Assembly: GCA_013398615.1 (NCBI GenBank) | Contig: VZSR01003798.1 | Location: 5,067,188-5,131,187, forward strand | Reading direction: 5' to 3' | Source of the DNA: Brachypodius melanocephalos | Lineage: Eukaryota > Chordata > Aves > Passeriformes > Pycnonotidae | DNA length: 64,000 bases | Part shown: one piece after another, positions 1 through 12,376 of the stretch | How positions within the stretch are numbered: the first letter of the stretch is position 1 | How the letters are laid out: every line of letters starts with the position of its first letter | The notes under the pieces: model-generated | Databases searched by the model: none | The model's input: only the letters and a program-made list of their open reading frames with translations | Told to the model about the DNA's origin: nothing | Program-made: the position numbers and the translations under genes

Positions 1-2799
1 ACAGAAAGTACCTGTTTTGGGCAGTGGTGGGGCAGACTGTCCTCCCACTGGTGTGACTTTTTACAAAGCACAAGGCAGATCCTACCTTCACTGCCTAAAA
101 ATCTGTCCCTCAATCCATTTTTTTGACCACTTTGCTCCAAGGTGCTGGCCCGAAGCACTGTGAGTGGTTTGTACTAACTACATCAGCTTGCTTAGCACCG
201 CACCTCATCCTTACCTGGGAGATCTTTGATCTTTTATTACTGACACAGTATGCAACTCACAGACATCAAACAAGGAAACATCAAAGATGGAGTTACAACT
301 TTGTCCTGTGGAGAGGCGATTTTTTGCTACCTGTGCCAAACTTCTACAGATCCCCTTGTCTGCAACCCCACTGCATTCAACCACTTGTTATCAGAACCTT
401 CTGCTGCCCAGCAACCTGCACACCCAGATTTATGTGTACCTGTGAGGCTACACAGATGCAGAGTTTACACCTTTTAACAGCATCCTGACTTTGGTGTGAT
501 TATCCATGCAAATTACCCATGTTTTTAATTACTCGTTTTTTAAGCGCTGGCTTTGACAGGGAAGGGACAGGCTGGTACTTCAATGCAAAGCTGTGAGGTG
601 CCAGCACAGTAATTCCAGGCTGGAATTCATGTGTCTCCAGCCAAAATGCTGAGAGAGTCAATGGCATCAAACAAAAAAAGATGCACAGTCCAACATGTGG
701 TATGCAAGGGTCACTTCCAGGAGTGGCCTGAAAGAAAAGTTCTTGGGGGAGCCAGAGCTCTGCCTACCAGCACTGATATTCCTATGGCTTTTTGGACAAG
801 TGCACCTCTGGAATCAGCTCAGTAAGAGAGAAGGAATGAGAAAGAAAAAAGTAATTGAGAAAAAAGTAACTGAGCTACACATTGCTTTTAGAAATTGTTC
901 GCAGAGGAAAAGTGAAGAGAAGCAGTCAGAAACGTAAAACATAGTAAAGTTAAATAAAGCATTCAGAAAATTTTATGTCCCAGTAAAAAGCAACCCTTGG
1001 CTCATCACAAGCACATAACATTCAGAAGACCCTCCAGACAGGTCATTACCTGGATTATGGGTTTAAAACTTGGTTTGGTAATTTGGCTTTGCCTCAAGGC
1101 CATTGCATGGCCAAACTGGTCCATAATTCTTGATAATGCCTTTTCCAGTGGATGCTACTGCTTCACCAATTTGTGTTCAAAATGTTACTGCAAAAAACCC
1201 CCACAAAACAAAGAGGTGAGAAGAACCCCAAGGATGACAACAAAAAGAGGAAATAAGAAGGAATGAGTAAGAGAGAGTGTGAGGGAGAGTGAGTTTTCTG
1301 CTGAGAGGTTTGCTCTTGCAGAGCACAAGGTCAGGCAGCTGCAGACTGAATGGGCAGAGCTGAATTTTCATTACCATGCTCCTTCCAGAAGAGCCAGAGC
1401 TTTACCCTGCACTGCACAGCGAGGAGATTGCTCCCACACTCCAGCCACAGACCAGCACCACCTGTACACCTGCTGAAGGCTTGGTGAACTGGTGAAACAC
1501 AATTCTGCGTGCTTGAAACAAGCTGGTTTCTTGCTAAAATCATCCTGCTGCCATCTCAGATGTTGACTTTTTGGGAGGGGGAGGAAGAAGAGGGCAGGAG
1601 GTAACACCTTCACATGTCACACACTGATGTAGATCCTTGTAGGGCTGCTGAGAGCTCAAAACTGTGGTGTTTCAAAGGGATGCCTGCATCTCTGAGGCTG
1701 GAATGGAATGGAGGAGACAAGATCTTTAGATGATCTGGGTGGGGAGGCTGCACTGCCAGCAGCAAGTGTCTGCTCAGCAGCACTCACATGTGCTTTGTCT
1801 CCAGGGCAGGAAGGGAGGTTTGGTATCTTCTCAAAGAGGAAGGATGGAGCCATGGAGGGATAATTGCATGTGGTGAGAACTGATGTCTCTGTAGGCACAA
1901 ACAGGCCCTGTGACCAGGCTCGCCTCCCCCAGACCACACACTGCAGTGATCACCACGCCTGGCACAGCCCCAGGCAGCCAGCAAGGATGCAGGAATCCCA
2001 CCAGCCCCCACCCACAGCAGCAGCAGGCACTCATTTTCAGTGTAACCCAGAAGACATTAACATTTCAGCAAAAAATGAAAAAGCTGGTTTTTATGATATT
2101 GTTAAAAAAATCCCTACATCTTCTTTATACAGAGATAGCTTGGTCTTTAAGAGTTTTCCAAGGAAAATAAACTCTTAGAGAGAACTGAAAAATGCAGAAT
2201 GTCTCTGGATGGAATCTCTGCTCCCCTGACAACTGCTCTTGCTGCTGCCTCAGAGCAAAGCAAGGAAAGAGAAAGAAGCAAGAGGAGTTAAAGGAAAGCT
2301 TAAACAAGGGTGAATAAAACCAGGATCTGCTCACAGCTGTCTAAGAACCAGATTCAGGAAAAGAGCAAGAGGAAAAAGACTAAAAGTATTGGGCAGGGCA
2401 AACATGGGCAGATGGAGAAGAGGAGAGATGAGCAGCAGGATAAAAGAGAAGTTGGTTCCTCAGCTGTCAGGTCTAGGAATCTCTTGCAGAGGATGTGTTC
2501 TGCCACTGGACACCCGTGCAGATCTCCTATCATGTTCCTTGGTTCTGTGCTGAGGAGGAAGACCAGAGGTTGTGAGATCCCATCCTGCTCCATGGGTGAC
2601 CCTGGCTGCTGCTGCTGGAGAGAGTGGGCATTTATGGAACAGAGGGGCTCAGGCCCACCAGAAGTGTGAGGTCAGCTTTTGGGGATACAGCCACTGCTGG
2701 CTGTAGGTGAGCTGCTCTACCAGACACGCAGGAACCTCACTCACTTGAGCTCCCAGAACCATTCCCACAGGTGAGAGGTCCCCAGGAAAGCCCACTCAC
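1..2799 (-). other. SLCO3A1: SLCO3A1 intron downstream of the Kazal exon (partial)
   Basis: This begins at the GTGAGT donor at 2799 and runs off the left edge. I looked on the minus strand for the expected next exon (the remaining Kazal cysteines, then TM10) and saw no match, so it must lie outside. Contents are unremarkable: purine-rich patches at about 825-925 (with a 15-bp tandem duplication, 844-873), 1245-1292 and 2250-2460, and a G-rich run at 1573-1600. No repeat family was recognised. Confidence 0.8.
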
Positions 2800-2938
2800 C
2801 GTGCTGCTGCAGCCAGCAAAGCAGGCAGATAAGTATGTGACCCCGTCTGCCCCACACACTGGAGTGAAGGAATCAGTTTGGCATTCACAGTTGTTATTGC
2901 AGGGGGAATATGGGTCCAGAGATGAGGTTGGAGTTGAG
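2800..2938 (-). CDS. SLCO3A1: SLCO3A1 coding exon with Kazal-like extracellular domain (first half)
   Basis: A 139-nt exon. It begins with one base of a split Asn codon, then STPTSSLDPYSP and CNNNCECQTDSFTPVCGADG, followed by VTYLSACFAGCSST. Six cysteines are visible in the CxxxCxC...VC...AC...GC spacing of the Kazal-like fold that all OATPs carry in the loop between TM9 and TM10. These pair with further cysteines encoded by the next exon, which lies beyond position 1. The acceptor is ctctttgtcttacag (AG at 2940-2939) and the donor GTGAGTGG (2799 downward), after a complete ACG codon (phase 0). Mammalian OATP3A1 has Asn-Ser-Thr after FAGC; here the residues are Ser-Ser-Thr, so that sequon is absent. 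Confidence 0.96.
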
Positions 2939-3807
2939 CTGTAAGACAAAGAGAGGATGAAATTAATAGACAGTGTGATATCAGCCGGCTTTTCCAATTG
3001 TTGCCTCACAAAGATGCCTTTGGGGGGGATAGTTAAGGCAAATACATTACAAAAAAGCAGTGGGTAGGCTAGCTGGGTTCCAGCTCTAAGAAATCCAGGC
3101 TACAGCCTCTCCTTGGAAACTGAAATGCCATGGCCCCAATCTCCCTCCAAAAGAGCATCTAATGCAAGGCTTGGGCTGCCCTGTTACCTCAACAAGAAGC
3201 CTCAAGGAAACACAAAGAGATGCTGTGGAGATTGCTCTGTGTTTTTCTGCAACATTGTAAGGAGCTGACAGGCTGAAGCTGTCCTCTAAAGAGTTGCCAC
3301 TGCATACAGGAGCACTCAGGAGGAAAATACCAAACAACTCTCTCCAAGTCCTGTGAGTGCAGGATGTTACAGGGTTACATGGGCCTCACTTCTCACATTA
3401 AAATGGGCCTGCAGCCACAAACACTCTCTCTTCACCATATCTGTATTTCCAGGCATCTAAAACCTGGTTGTACAAATTCCCCTCAGGCACTTAAATCAAT
3501 GCACAAAGCAGTGCATGTCCCTTACTGCCAGGACAAACCAGACCCAATGCTACAGAGGTGCCTGTGGGTACAGACTCAAGTCTGGCACCTTTTGATTCAG
3601 TTTAACTGAATTTCAGATTTTGTTGTCATCTGCAGGTACTCAACTCTCTCACTGGTGAGTGGCATGGAAATATTCCAGACCAAGAGCCCATATGACACTG
3701 CCTTCTCCGTGCTTGCTCTATGGTTATCTGAGGGCCAGCACTGCCTGTCAAGGACACCAACATGGATTTATGTTGGTAAAGCTCCCTGAAACTCTCTGTA
3801 GACTCAC
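2939..3807 (-). other. SLCO3A1: SLCO3A1 intron between the TM8-TM9 and Kazal exons
   Basis: A short 869-bp GT-AG intron. The phase is 2: AA before it and C after it form Asn. A G7 run sits at about 3022-3028. Nothing else is recognisable. Confidence 0.92.
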
Positions 3808-4006
3808 TTGTTTCCATAGGGAACAGTAACCCCTGCCACAGGTCCTGTGTCGCAGCCCAGGAACAGGAACGACACGTAGCAAGCTGTGGACACCAGGTTC
3901 ACCAGCATGGCCATCCTGATGGCTCCCAGAGCAGACAGGCTGAGCTTCTTCACCAACAGGCCACCCAGGAATATGCCCAGACATGCACACGGGATTGCTG
4001 TCATCC
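3808..4006 (-). CDS. SLCO3A1: SLCO3A1 coding exon encoding TM8-TM9
   Basis: A 199-nt exon reading MTAIPCACLGIFLGGLLVKK, then LSLSALGAIRMAMLVNLVST and ACYVSFLFLGCDTGPVAGVTV, ending PYGN plus two bases. It encodes TM8, the short basic inner turn (VKKLSLS), TM9, and the opening of the large fifth extracellular loop. The acceptor is ttttcctcttgcag (AG at 4008-4007) and the donor GTGAGT (3807 downward). The trailing AA joins the first C of the Kazal exon to make Asn, producing G-N-N-S-T-P. That contains two overlapping potential N-glycosylation sequons (NNS and NST) across the splice junction. The sequence is nearly collinear with mammalian OATP3A1 as I know it. Confidence 0.96.
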
Positions 4007-5657
4007 CTGCAAGAGGAAAAACCGGTCAGCGAGAGGCACGAGCAAGGCCACGTGAGCTACACTGTGACAGGGCTGACCTCTCCAGCAGCCAGATCTGTGC
4101 ACTGGCAGGAGGAAACCTTGCAGTGACCAACTGCTGGAGCAGCACCAAGCTGGGGCTGCCCAAAAAAAGGAACAGATGCAAACAGGCATGCTGCCGTGCA
4201 TGGAGGAACCAGGATCTTCTGCCAGTTCTCATCCATGCTGGAGGGAATGCCAGACTTGCTGAGATTGGCCCAGCCTGACCTAAGCAGCAGCAAATAAAGT
4301 AAAGAATTTTCCAAGGTGTCTGGAGGCTTAGGATGAGCCCTGCAGGTGTGACTCACAGAAGTCTGATCTTCAGAGACTATGCAGGAGCATCATTTGAAAA
4401 TATGAAATCTCCCTACAAGAATTTTCTTTAAATGTGGAATACAAAATCACTGCCAGAATTTACTCTCTTTCCAGCACGGACAGAAATTACCACACTCTGC
4501 TTGTTTGAGGTCACTTTTGCTGCCAGATCTCACCCGCCTGAACCGAGCTTAGAAAATAATCTCAGTCCTGGCATTTCCAGACTCCCTTAAATGCCATGTG
4601 AGAAATCTGATTATAACTTTGTTTAAACAATTTGCTGTGAGAAACACAGAGGTATTCAAGTCTTCTTTCCCACTGTCAGGCCAGAAGCAGGATGTGCTCT
4701 GGCTCATGGGTGATCCCCTCTTTGCTGGCCACCCGGCTGCACTCACATGCTGAGTTCTCAGCCAGCTCCCACCAAACAGCTTTTTCCCTTCTCCCACTGG
4801 GTCAACAGTGAAGTTACTTTTCTTTGCCAAGCCTTTAATTTTCAGGAAAGATGGAACAGCCTAACAACTTTGAGAACTCTGGCCTTCTGTCAAATTGTAT
4901 TCAAATACACTAGCAAATTCTGGGGTTGCTGGGGGAGGCAAGGCTGACTGCAGGGGATTGTTTCTTTTGGAAAACCAGGCCAAAACCAGAGGACATGAAT
5001 GAGTTTAACAGGGAAATAAACAACTGTCAGGAAAGCAGCTTGCAAACTCCTTGTTATGATATGAAGATCCACCCATTTCCTGATGTCCCAGTTTTTGATA
5101 GATCACTGCCAGCTGCCCATCTGGCGAGCTGTGGTCACAGATCATCCAAGATCAACTTGCAGATATCTTAATTGGGTGCTGCTGAGAGAAGGGCTGTCAT
5201 AAACAAATGGCTGGGCCTGCCTGGGATGAGCAGCAGCAGAAAATAAATGAATATTCTGCCATCAGTGTCCTGACAGGGAACAAATGAACACTGAGAAATG
5301 CAGAACGTGAAATCACAGCAGCATGGAATGGTCAGAGAGAAGGGACATTTGAAAGACGACCAAGCTGCACTAACTCAGGTACTCAAACTACTCATTGCAA
5401 TCTTGTCATTTCCAGGCCAAGGGGAAAAGCAGTGACTAACAGGAGAAACTGGGCTTCCTAATCCAGCCTGAGATGGGCTGCAGAACTGTGGGCCACCAGA
5501 ACCATGAGACAAGCAGTTCAAAGGGCCACACTGGAAAGTCAGACAAGTCATTTTTTGGGCAGTCTAACCAGTGAAGCTGGCAGCAGTTACCACCCATGCT
5601 GATCACTTTAAATACCTTTGGACAACCGGAGGTTTGGTGTCCCCCGTGGTTACTCAC
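4007..5657 (-). other. SLCO3A1: SLCO3A1 intron between the TM7 and TM8-TM9 exons
   Basis: A 1,651-bp GT-AG intron of phase 1. A stretch around 5310-5350 faintly resembles the reverse complement of a CR1 3' end but is too diverged to call. I see no other feature. Confidence 0.92.
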
Positions 5658-5822
5658 CCAGGAGCTGGTTGGCAGATGAGGTGGTGAGGTTGAACTGCTG
5701 CTCCAGGTACTTCCCCAGGAAGGCAGCGAAGCCAGCCACCACCGCAATCTCCATGCAGGCTGCCAGGATGATGCAGGTGAACACGGGGTTGGAGAGCAGG
5801 TGCTTAGTCACTTTGGGGATCA
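5658..5822 (-). CDS. SLCO3A1: SLCO3A1 coding exon encoding TM7 and fourth extracellular loop
   Basis: A 165-nt exon. After completion of a split Val codon it reads IPKVTKHLLSNPVFTCIIL, then AACMEIAVVAGFAAFLGKYLE and QQFNLTTSSANQLL. This gives the end of the cytoplasmic loop, TM7 (FTCIILAACMEIAVVAGFAAFL) and the start of the next outer loop. That loop holds one N-glycosylation sequon (NLT) and the family-typical S-A-N-Q-L-L segment. The acceptor has a strong pyrimidine tract (ctttttcctctcttccag, AG at 5824-5823) and the donor is GTGAGTA (5657 downward). The final G combines with GG of the next exon to give Gly, reading LL-G-MTAIP. No stops or frameshifts are seen. Confidence 0.96.
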
Positions 5823-7750
5823 CTGGAAGAGAGGAAAAAGGGAGAGGGGGTTTTGTGTAGACTTTACTTGATGTGCTGGAGGTGCCCTTCTCCTCTTCTG
5901 AAGGGTAAACTCACTTCACATCTGCACAGACAAGCTGCTTGAAATGTGGGAACACCAGAACAAAGTGAAACACCCGAACAGTGCCATCTAAATATTCTAA
6001 AGAACCAAGAGGGTGCAAAAAGAAATCATCTGTGATTATTTACTCTTACAGATGATTTTGAAAATTAGAAGAATGAGAAAGATTTCCAATGTTGTTTTTT
6101 GTTTTCCCCAGAGGAAGTCAATGAAAACCTGGTGTGTTCTTTCTTCCCCTTCTCCTTTCTGTACCTGCTCCCCATGAGCTGAGCTAGCTGACTGGTGCCA
6201 TCAGTGCTGTATTCAGCACAAATTCTTGCAAGCTTTCAGACACAAACTAACCCAGCTCACATCCGGCTTTTACTTCTCCTGCTATCCAGATTTGCTTCAT
6301 TTTCCTGTTCCAAACTGGCTCACTCACTGATGGTCACCTTCTTGAACAAGGATCCTCCTGCCTGGGACAGGCTTGTCAGTCTGTGTGTCCCCACAACCTA
6401 CAGCTTCTTCAAACAACAAACACCTTCCATGTAGATCCTCTCACCCTTAAGAAGGTGGAAGAGGACATGCTGAGCTGTTCACTGTGTAGGACACACACAT
6501 GTAGCTCTGGTTTCATAATCCTTTGCCTCCCCCCTTCCAAATCATCAGTGTCCAGAGTCCTCTCTCCTCCAAGCCAGTCTCAATTTCCCATAAGCAAACA
6601 AGAGTTACCCTACGAAGGGAAATCTGGCTAATGAATCAGATCGCACGTTTTCTACTCCAGCGAACATTTTAATTATTGTAGAGATAACACAGCTTGAAGA
6701 GGAGAGCATCCCAGTACAGAGGAGAGCCTTGCTTTGTCTCAATACCTGATGAGTAATTTCTCCCTGAATTAAATGTGAAAATCATTAAGTTTGAAAATTA
6801 CCTTGATGTAGTGTAGTGAAGCCTCAATGGACCCCTATTTGCATTTTGAAAATCCATCCCCCACATTCCCTGTGGTGTAACAGGGGCTGGCAGATGATGT
6901 TTCTCTGGTGCTGGCTTATGTTTTCCCTCAGGGATTTTTTTTGCACTGGCCTCAGCAGAGAATGCACAGCTCTTTGTCAAGGCTCTGCTTGGGTGCCCTT
7001 GGTTCTTTCTTGGGGACAGTGGAAAAAAGGGTTATAATTAGGCTTCACCTAACCTTTTTGGAAGAGGTCACTCCACAGTTTCTTGTCTCTTTATATCAGA
7101 AGCTGTATAAAATTCCTGCTTTCTGAAGACTTACTGAACATAATTAAGGTGCAAGAGGCACAGCAATTTTTAGCAGAACAGGGGAAAAAGGAAAACAAAA
7201 AAGAGGGAAGAAAATACTGCGTGGGAGGAATGGGGATGGGGGAATTCAGACATGGATATATTTTAGAAGCCACCTGCTGCTTACTTCAGTTCTTTGGTGG
7301 CCACCTACAGAATTTTCCCTTCTTGCCAGGAAAAATATAGAAAATGCAAAGGTGGACTTGGCAGTACTGAGCTTGAAAAGCCCTATTTAAGGTATTAATG
7401 ACTGTTGTGCCTTGGGAGCTCAGTTTGCTCAAGATTAATGGATTCCTTGAGATGTAGCTTTGTGCCAATTTAAATCCAAAGACACTAAGGTCTAGCTTTA
7501 ACTTTGTCCACCAAACAATAGTGATGACAGCCTGCCTTCTGCAGGAGGGAGTTAAAGATCACGGACATTTATTTCTAAAGTTGACACCCAACCATCATGC
7601 ACTACCAAGGTCAAAATCCATCTTCTGTGCTTGGGGTGGACAACAAAAAATTTGCAGAGTTATTGCAGCATCTCACGCAGGGGAGGAACCCTTCACAAGC
7701 CCCGCAGTGCAGGGCTCCAAGTCACAGCACTTCATCACCTAAAATGGTTA

Positions 7751-8064
7751 CAGGAGAGCTCAAGCGGGACTTCTGACAAGGGTGTGTAGTGACAGGACAA
7801 GTAATGGCTTTAAACTGAAAGAGGGAGGGATTGCATTAGATGTAAGGGAGAAATTCTTTACTGTGAGGGTGTGAGACATTGGAACAGGGTGCCCAGTGAA
7901 GTTGTGGATGTCCCTGGAAGTGTTCAAGTCCAGGCTGGATGGGGCTTTGAGCAACTCTGTCTAGTGGAAAGTGTCCCCCCGTCCATGGTGGGGTGTCTGG
8001 AACAAGATGACCTTTAAGGTCCCTTCTGATCCCAATCTTTCTGTGATTCCATGACTCCATGATC
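7751..8064 (+). mobile_element. CR1-type LINE, 5'-truncated 3' end
   Basis: About 310 bp match the 3' end of chicken-repeat-1 LINEs, ordered as in the consensus. The landmarks are a GACAGGACAAGTAATGGC block, GGGAGAAATTCTTTACTGTG, ATTGGAACAGGGTGCCCAGT, TCCCTGGAAGTGTTCAAG, GGCTGGATGGGGCTTTGAG, the TCTAGTGGAAAGTGTC step and AAGGTCCCTTCTGATCC. It ends in degenerate copies of the CR1 terminal octamer (GATTCCATGACTCCATGAT). Only the 3' untranslated part remains, typical of CR1 5' truncation. It is opposite to the SLCO3A1 transcript. Confidence 0.93.
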
Positions 8065-11000
8065 ATTGCTTCTCCTTCCTGTGAGTTTTCTGGGACAGAT
8101 CCTGTCCTCTGCTGAATGTCTGACCACTGCAACAGGACTCAGTACCATCAGGCAGGTGTGACACAAAATCCAGTGCAAAGAGTGCACAGACAATTCAAGC
8201 AGTGTCTGGCAGTCTCCATCATCTCCTCAGTCAGGGCCAGCTGGTTCTCTTTCATCTTCTAAGGGAAATGACAAGAAGTTCCCTATAGAATTGAATATCC
8301 TTTCATCTTGCTACTGCATTTTGTTAAGATCAATCATTTGACACCAGCTGCTGCCTTATCTGTCTCAGTTCTTGGGGTGAAATACCTCTGGGAAAAAGGT
8401 AAAAAGTCAGCAGTGAAGTTTAAAAATCTCTCAATGGACTAGAGTGACATGCTTTCAGCTGCTTGGCATATGGTGCTAGGTATGGAGCAGCAACAGAAAT
8501 GCCTGATGGGGGACAATGAAGCCCTGGGGAACACAACAGCTACAGATGGTGCTTCTCCACTGGAGCCAACTCAGCAGAAGTCATGGTAAACGTTACCCTG
8601 CCTTACATGCCCAGAGGTCACCTGAACACTTTGGAGCAGCCCTTTGCAGCTATAAAGCTCAACTGAAGTCCATCTGCAAAGTGGGAAAAGCCTTTTGGAG
8701 TCCAAAGAGTCTCCAAAATCTACTTGGAGAACCCAGAGGCTGCAGCAGACACAGCATAGACAGACCTGGCCCCCCACTCCCAGAAGGACGAGCTCATTTC
8801 CCATTCTCATCCTGGTGCACCGGATACGCTCCAGAAACGGCAGCAGAACAGCGATTCCCACCGCCCTGCCAAGATGCACTGAGGACAACACAACACCTCT
8901 TTTCACTGCTGAAGTACTTTAATCCCAACTCTTCAGACCATCCATGTGCAGCCTTGGTCACAGGATCATCCACAGGCTGGGAGGGATGTGGGTGGATGTC
9001 CTGAAAGTCTCCAATACCCCCCACCAACCCCCTGACTTCCCACCTTTTCACACTCAAGGAGCATCAGTGCCAAGGCATCAAAACACCCTCCCTGTCCCCC
9101 TCTGTGGGGCCTCTGTGGATGACAGGCTGGGGGCTTGACAAATGCACACACTTATGTACACCAAGTAGCTTTGATTTGTCACTGCACATCGGGGAGTACC
9201 GGGGATAATTGGCAACCTCATTACATGAGGTTTAACTACTCTCCAGAAACGACAAACTATAATCATCACGTTGGTGCTTGAAATGAATTGTTTGGAACAT
9301 TACAATCACCAAGGCCCCTGTTTCTGGTTGGAGCACCCTACAGAGACATGTTTTCAATTTGCAGTAAAGATGAAGAACACAGAAAGCAAAGTAATAAATT
9401 AGAGCGAGGTTTACAGCCCGGTCCACCTAGGACAGTGTGGTGAGGGAAAGGCAAAATGTAGTATTGAGCCAAAATACGACTTTCTACTACCCATGTCAGC
9501 AGCAAGCCTCAGGTCTGAAGAGAAAACAAAAGGCAAAATCTCCACCTGGCTTGAGGGAAAAGGGATGAAGAAAACAGCATAGGCAGCAAGAATAAAACAC
9601 ATTCTGGAAAGAGGTAGCTCCTGTAAAAGGTAATACAAAGTAAGGCAAGAGGTGCTGAAGATATCTCAGGTGAGTTTAGTATCCTGAAGTTCCATTTGGC
9701 CTTGGAATTTTATTATAAAAGATACGATGGACAAGGATGACACATCAATCAAAAAGCCTTCCTGACAAGATGCAAGCTTCAAGCAGCAGTAACATACTCA
9801 GGCATAGAAAGCAGGTCCTTCTAGCCCATCATCTTCCCTGCAGCAACCACCTTTACTCAGCTTGAGAGGAGGACATAAACCTCACTCACCTGTGACACAG
9901 AAGTCACGGAAAAGCATCTTTTGGAGACAGGCTCTGCCTGCCTTCAGCTGCTGCTCAGCTTTGGCCCTGAGGTGTGCAGGCTGAAGGCCTTTCTGAATTT
10001 TTTAATGGTGCTGACAAGAAGATACTGGCTTGGAAACAGCCAAGAAGAATCTGACAACAATATCTGCACCCTTATGAAACACAAGCCAAAGAAAACTCAA
10101 AGACTGACGGGACCTGATGCCTTTTATGATCACCACCTTCTCACCTATGACTTAGACTTCTCAGCAAGCATTTAAGGTGTTTGCAGGCAGACAAGACCCA
10201 AATCCAAAAAGGCACTGAAGTCTAAACCTGGGCCAAAGCCTCACCGCTGTGTCTGTGAATGAAGATATAGATGGAGCCCTCTCCAAAAGGTTGTCACTAT
10301 TAGTCATGAGAAGCCAGGAGTTAAAAATTACTTCTGTTAGCCTTTAATCCTGCCCAATCCTATGAACTCCCACTGAGGATTACAGACTCCCCACAGTCCA
10401 GGCCCTCCCTGCACAGCTGGGAGCTTTTGGTCTAGCACTATGTGAGTGTTCCCAGAGAGCACTTTTTGGGAGAGAAATCCCGGATTCAGAGTAGCTCCCT
10501 CCCTTAGGTATTCAGCAGATTGGTACACGGGGCAGGATGGAACTGAATAGAAGACAAGGCAGCTGTCAGCTGTACATCCCAGCTCTCCTACACTCTTGAA
10601 AATAAAGCTGGAAAGAAACCAAAATGTTTCCAAATCTAGGGAATTTGCACTTCTGAAATTCATTTAAATCCACAGTGAGTTTTCTTTTAATTCCTTGTGA
10701 ATGAGCTTCTCTTTCCAAACCTGGAGGATTCCATATCAATTTCAAACCTTTTAGAGTTTTAATCTCTCTTGCTAGCCAGAGCGGCAGAACATAACGAATT
10801 TCTGGTTTAAATCATTGCAAAACAGAATGCATTTAGGGCAGAATGTTTCAGAGGTGTTAAAGATCATGCCGAGGAAGCATTCTGAAATCAAATTTCATCA
10901 GAACTGGCCGCTCAATTCAATAGATGTGACATTTCTGTGTGGAAAAAAAGAGAAGGGTTTTAATGAACTATTTTCCAAGCACGTCCCAGAGCAGGTGGTG

Positions 11001-12198
11001 TGTCAGAGGCAGCGAGTGAGAGGGCAGATGCTGCACAGACTCGAGCAGAGGGCACAGGTGCCCTGACATAGCTGAGCATCTTCTCTGGCCCCGAGGAGCA
11101 GAGAGGTCCCCAAGGCAGAGCAGAGGCAGGAAAGCAAAGCTGTGCCCCTCACAAGAGCAAGGACTGCCCAGCCCACGCCTGAAGTGCTCTCACAGACCAC
11201 ACGGAGAGCACAGGGCTGGAACAACCCTGCCAGGCGGGAGCAAAGAGCAATGGCAGCATTTATTCAGACTTCCATTGCTGTTAATCCTTCACTTCCCTGT
11301 GCTCCCAGATGGATTTGCTTTGCTCAACTGAAATACTGATCAGGCAAAGCGGTGCAGCATTCACATGCCAGTTTAGCCAGGGAAGCAGCTCCCAGGACTG
11401 TCCCAAAGCTTTCCTGCCTGAGATGCCCTGCCCCTGTGCAGAGCCCCATGCTGCCTCCACTGCCTTTGATTGCCTCTTCACCTCATGCTGTTCAAAGCGA
11501 CCACTTTCATTTCAAGTTTAGAGCTCCTCTTAAGACTGCTTCTTTCCTGGCATGAAAATACCCCATGGGAAGAGATGCTAGAGCTTTCCAAAAGCTGGGC
11601 CCTCCCTCCTGCTCAGACTTTGACAGAGATGTAAAAGATCAATACTTTGAGCATGTTCCTTTTATATTAGTCCTGGCTTTTTTTGCCTGCTAAGGCTAGA
11701 GAAAGCCAAGGAACCTCAGCCAGCCCTCCATCTCACTGACTTCCAGCAGATATTGTGGTGTCTGGAGCATCCTCCCACGTGCCCGCTGTGCCATGTCTCT
11801 AGCTAACAGCCATAACCCAGCTCAGAGCATGTCCCCAGCTGACACTGCCCTTCTCCCTTCTCCTACCATGTCCTTCCTCTTGTGGCAGTCACTGCAAGGC
11901 TTGGAAAAAAATGTAAGAAAAAGTAACAAAGCTCCTTCAGTAACCAGAAAATAGATGCATCTAAGGATGTGCTGTTGATACAGAAGGTTGTCTGCATAAC
12001 TGATCCAGCTCTTCCTCCCCACACTTGCACAAGATGGACAATCCACACCTCCATGCAGACACGGACTTAAAACAGGAACATCCCCGCCCAGGACAAGGTG
12101 CAGAGACAATGCTTGCTAAAAATGAGTCAAGAGTTATGGCTGTACAAACCCCAAGGAGCATCTCTGGTCTCAACCCTCTGCACAGGCAAATCCTCTGC

Positions 12199-12376
12199 TG
12201 TTGCCCAGAAAAGCTGTGGTCGACCTATCCCTGGAGGTGTTCAGGGCTAGAATGGATGGAGCTCTGAACAAGCTGGTCTAGTGAAAGGTGTCCCTGCCTG
12301 TGGCAGGGGCGTTGGAACTAGATCATCTTTTAAGGTCCCTTCCAACTCATGCCATTTTGTAATTCCAGGGATTCTG
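12199..12376 (+). mobile_element. CR1-type LINE, short 3' end fragment
   Basis: About 178 bp match the last part of the CR1 3' end. Landmarks in order are TTGCCCAGAAAAGCTGTGG, ATCCCTGGAGGTGTTCAGG, CAAGCTGGTCTAGTGAAAGG, TGTCCCTGCC, and TTAAGGTCCCTTCCAACTC with a decayed terminal octamer (GTAATTCCAGGGATTCTG). It has the same orientation as the fragment at 7751-8064 but a different consensus path, with CTGGTCTAGTG and TGTCCCTGCC rather than the other copy's variants. The two are probably independent insertions. It is opposite to the gene. Confidence 0.92.

Noticed and set aside
1..2799. Search for the next SLCO3A1 exon (second half of the Kazal domain, TM10)
   Set aside because: No minus-strand frame here shows the expected cysteine pattern or helix, so the exon lies outside the window.
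5310..5400. Stretch resembling a reverse-oriented CR1 3' end (AATCACAG...GAATGGT...AAGGGAC)
   Set aside because: Only short interrupted matches to the consensus. It might be a very old copy, but I cannot support it by eye.
8516..9004. 162-codon plus-strand open frame
   Set aside because: No family similarity; it overlaps an open frame on the other strand and lies in an intron. Likely chance.
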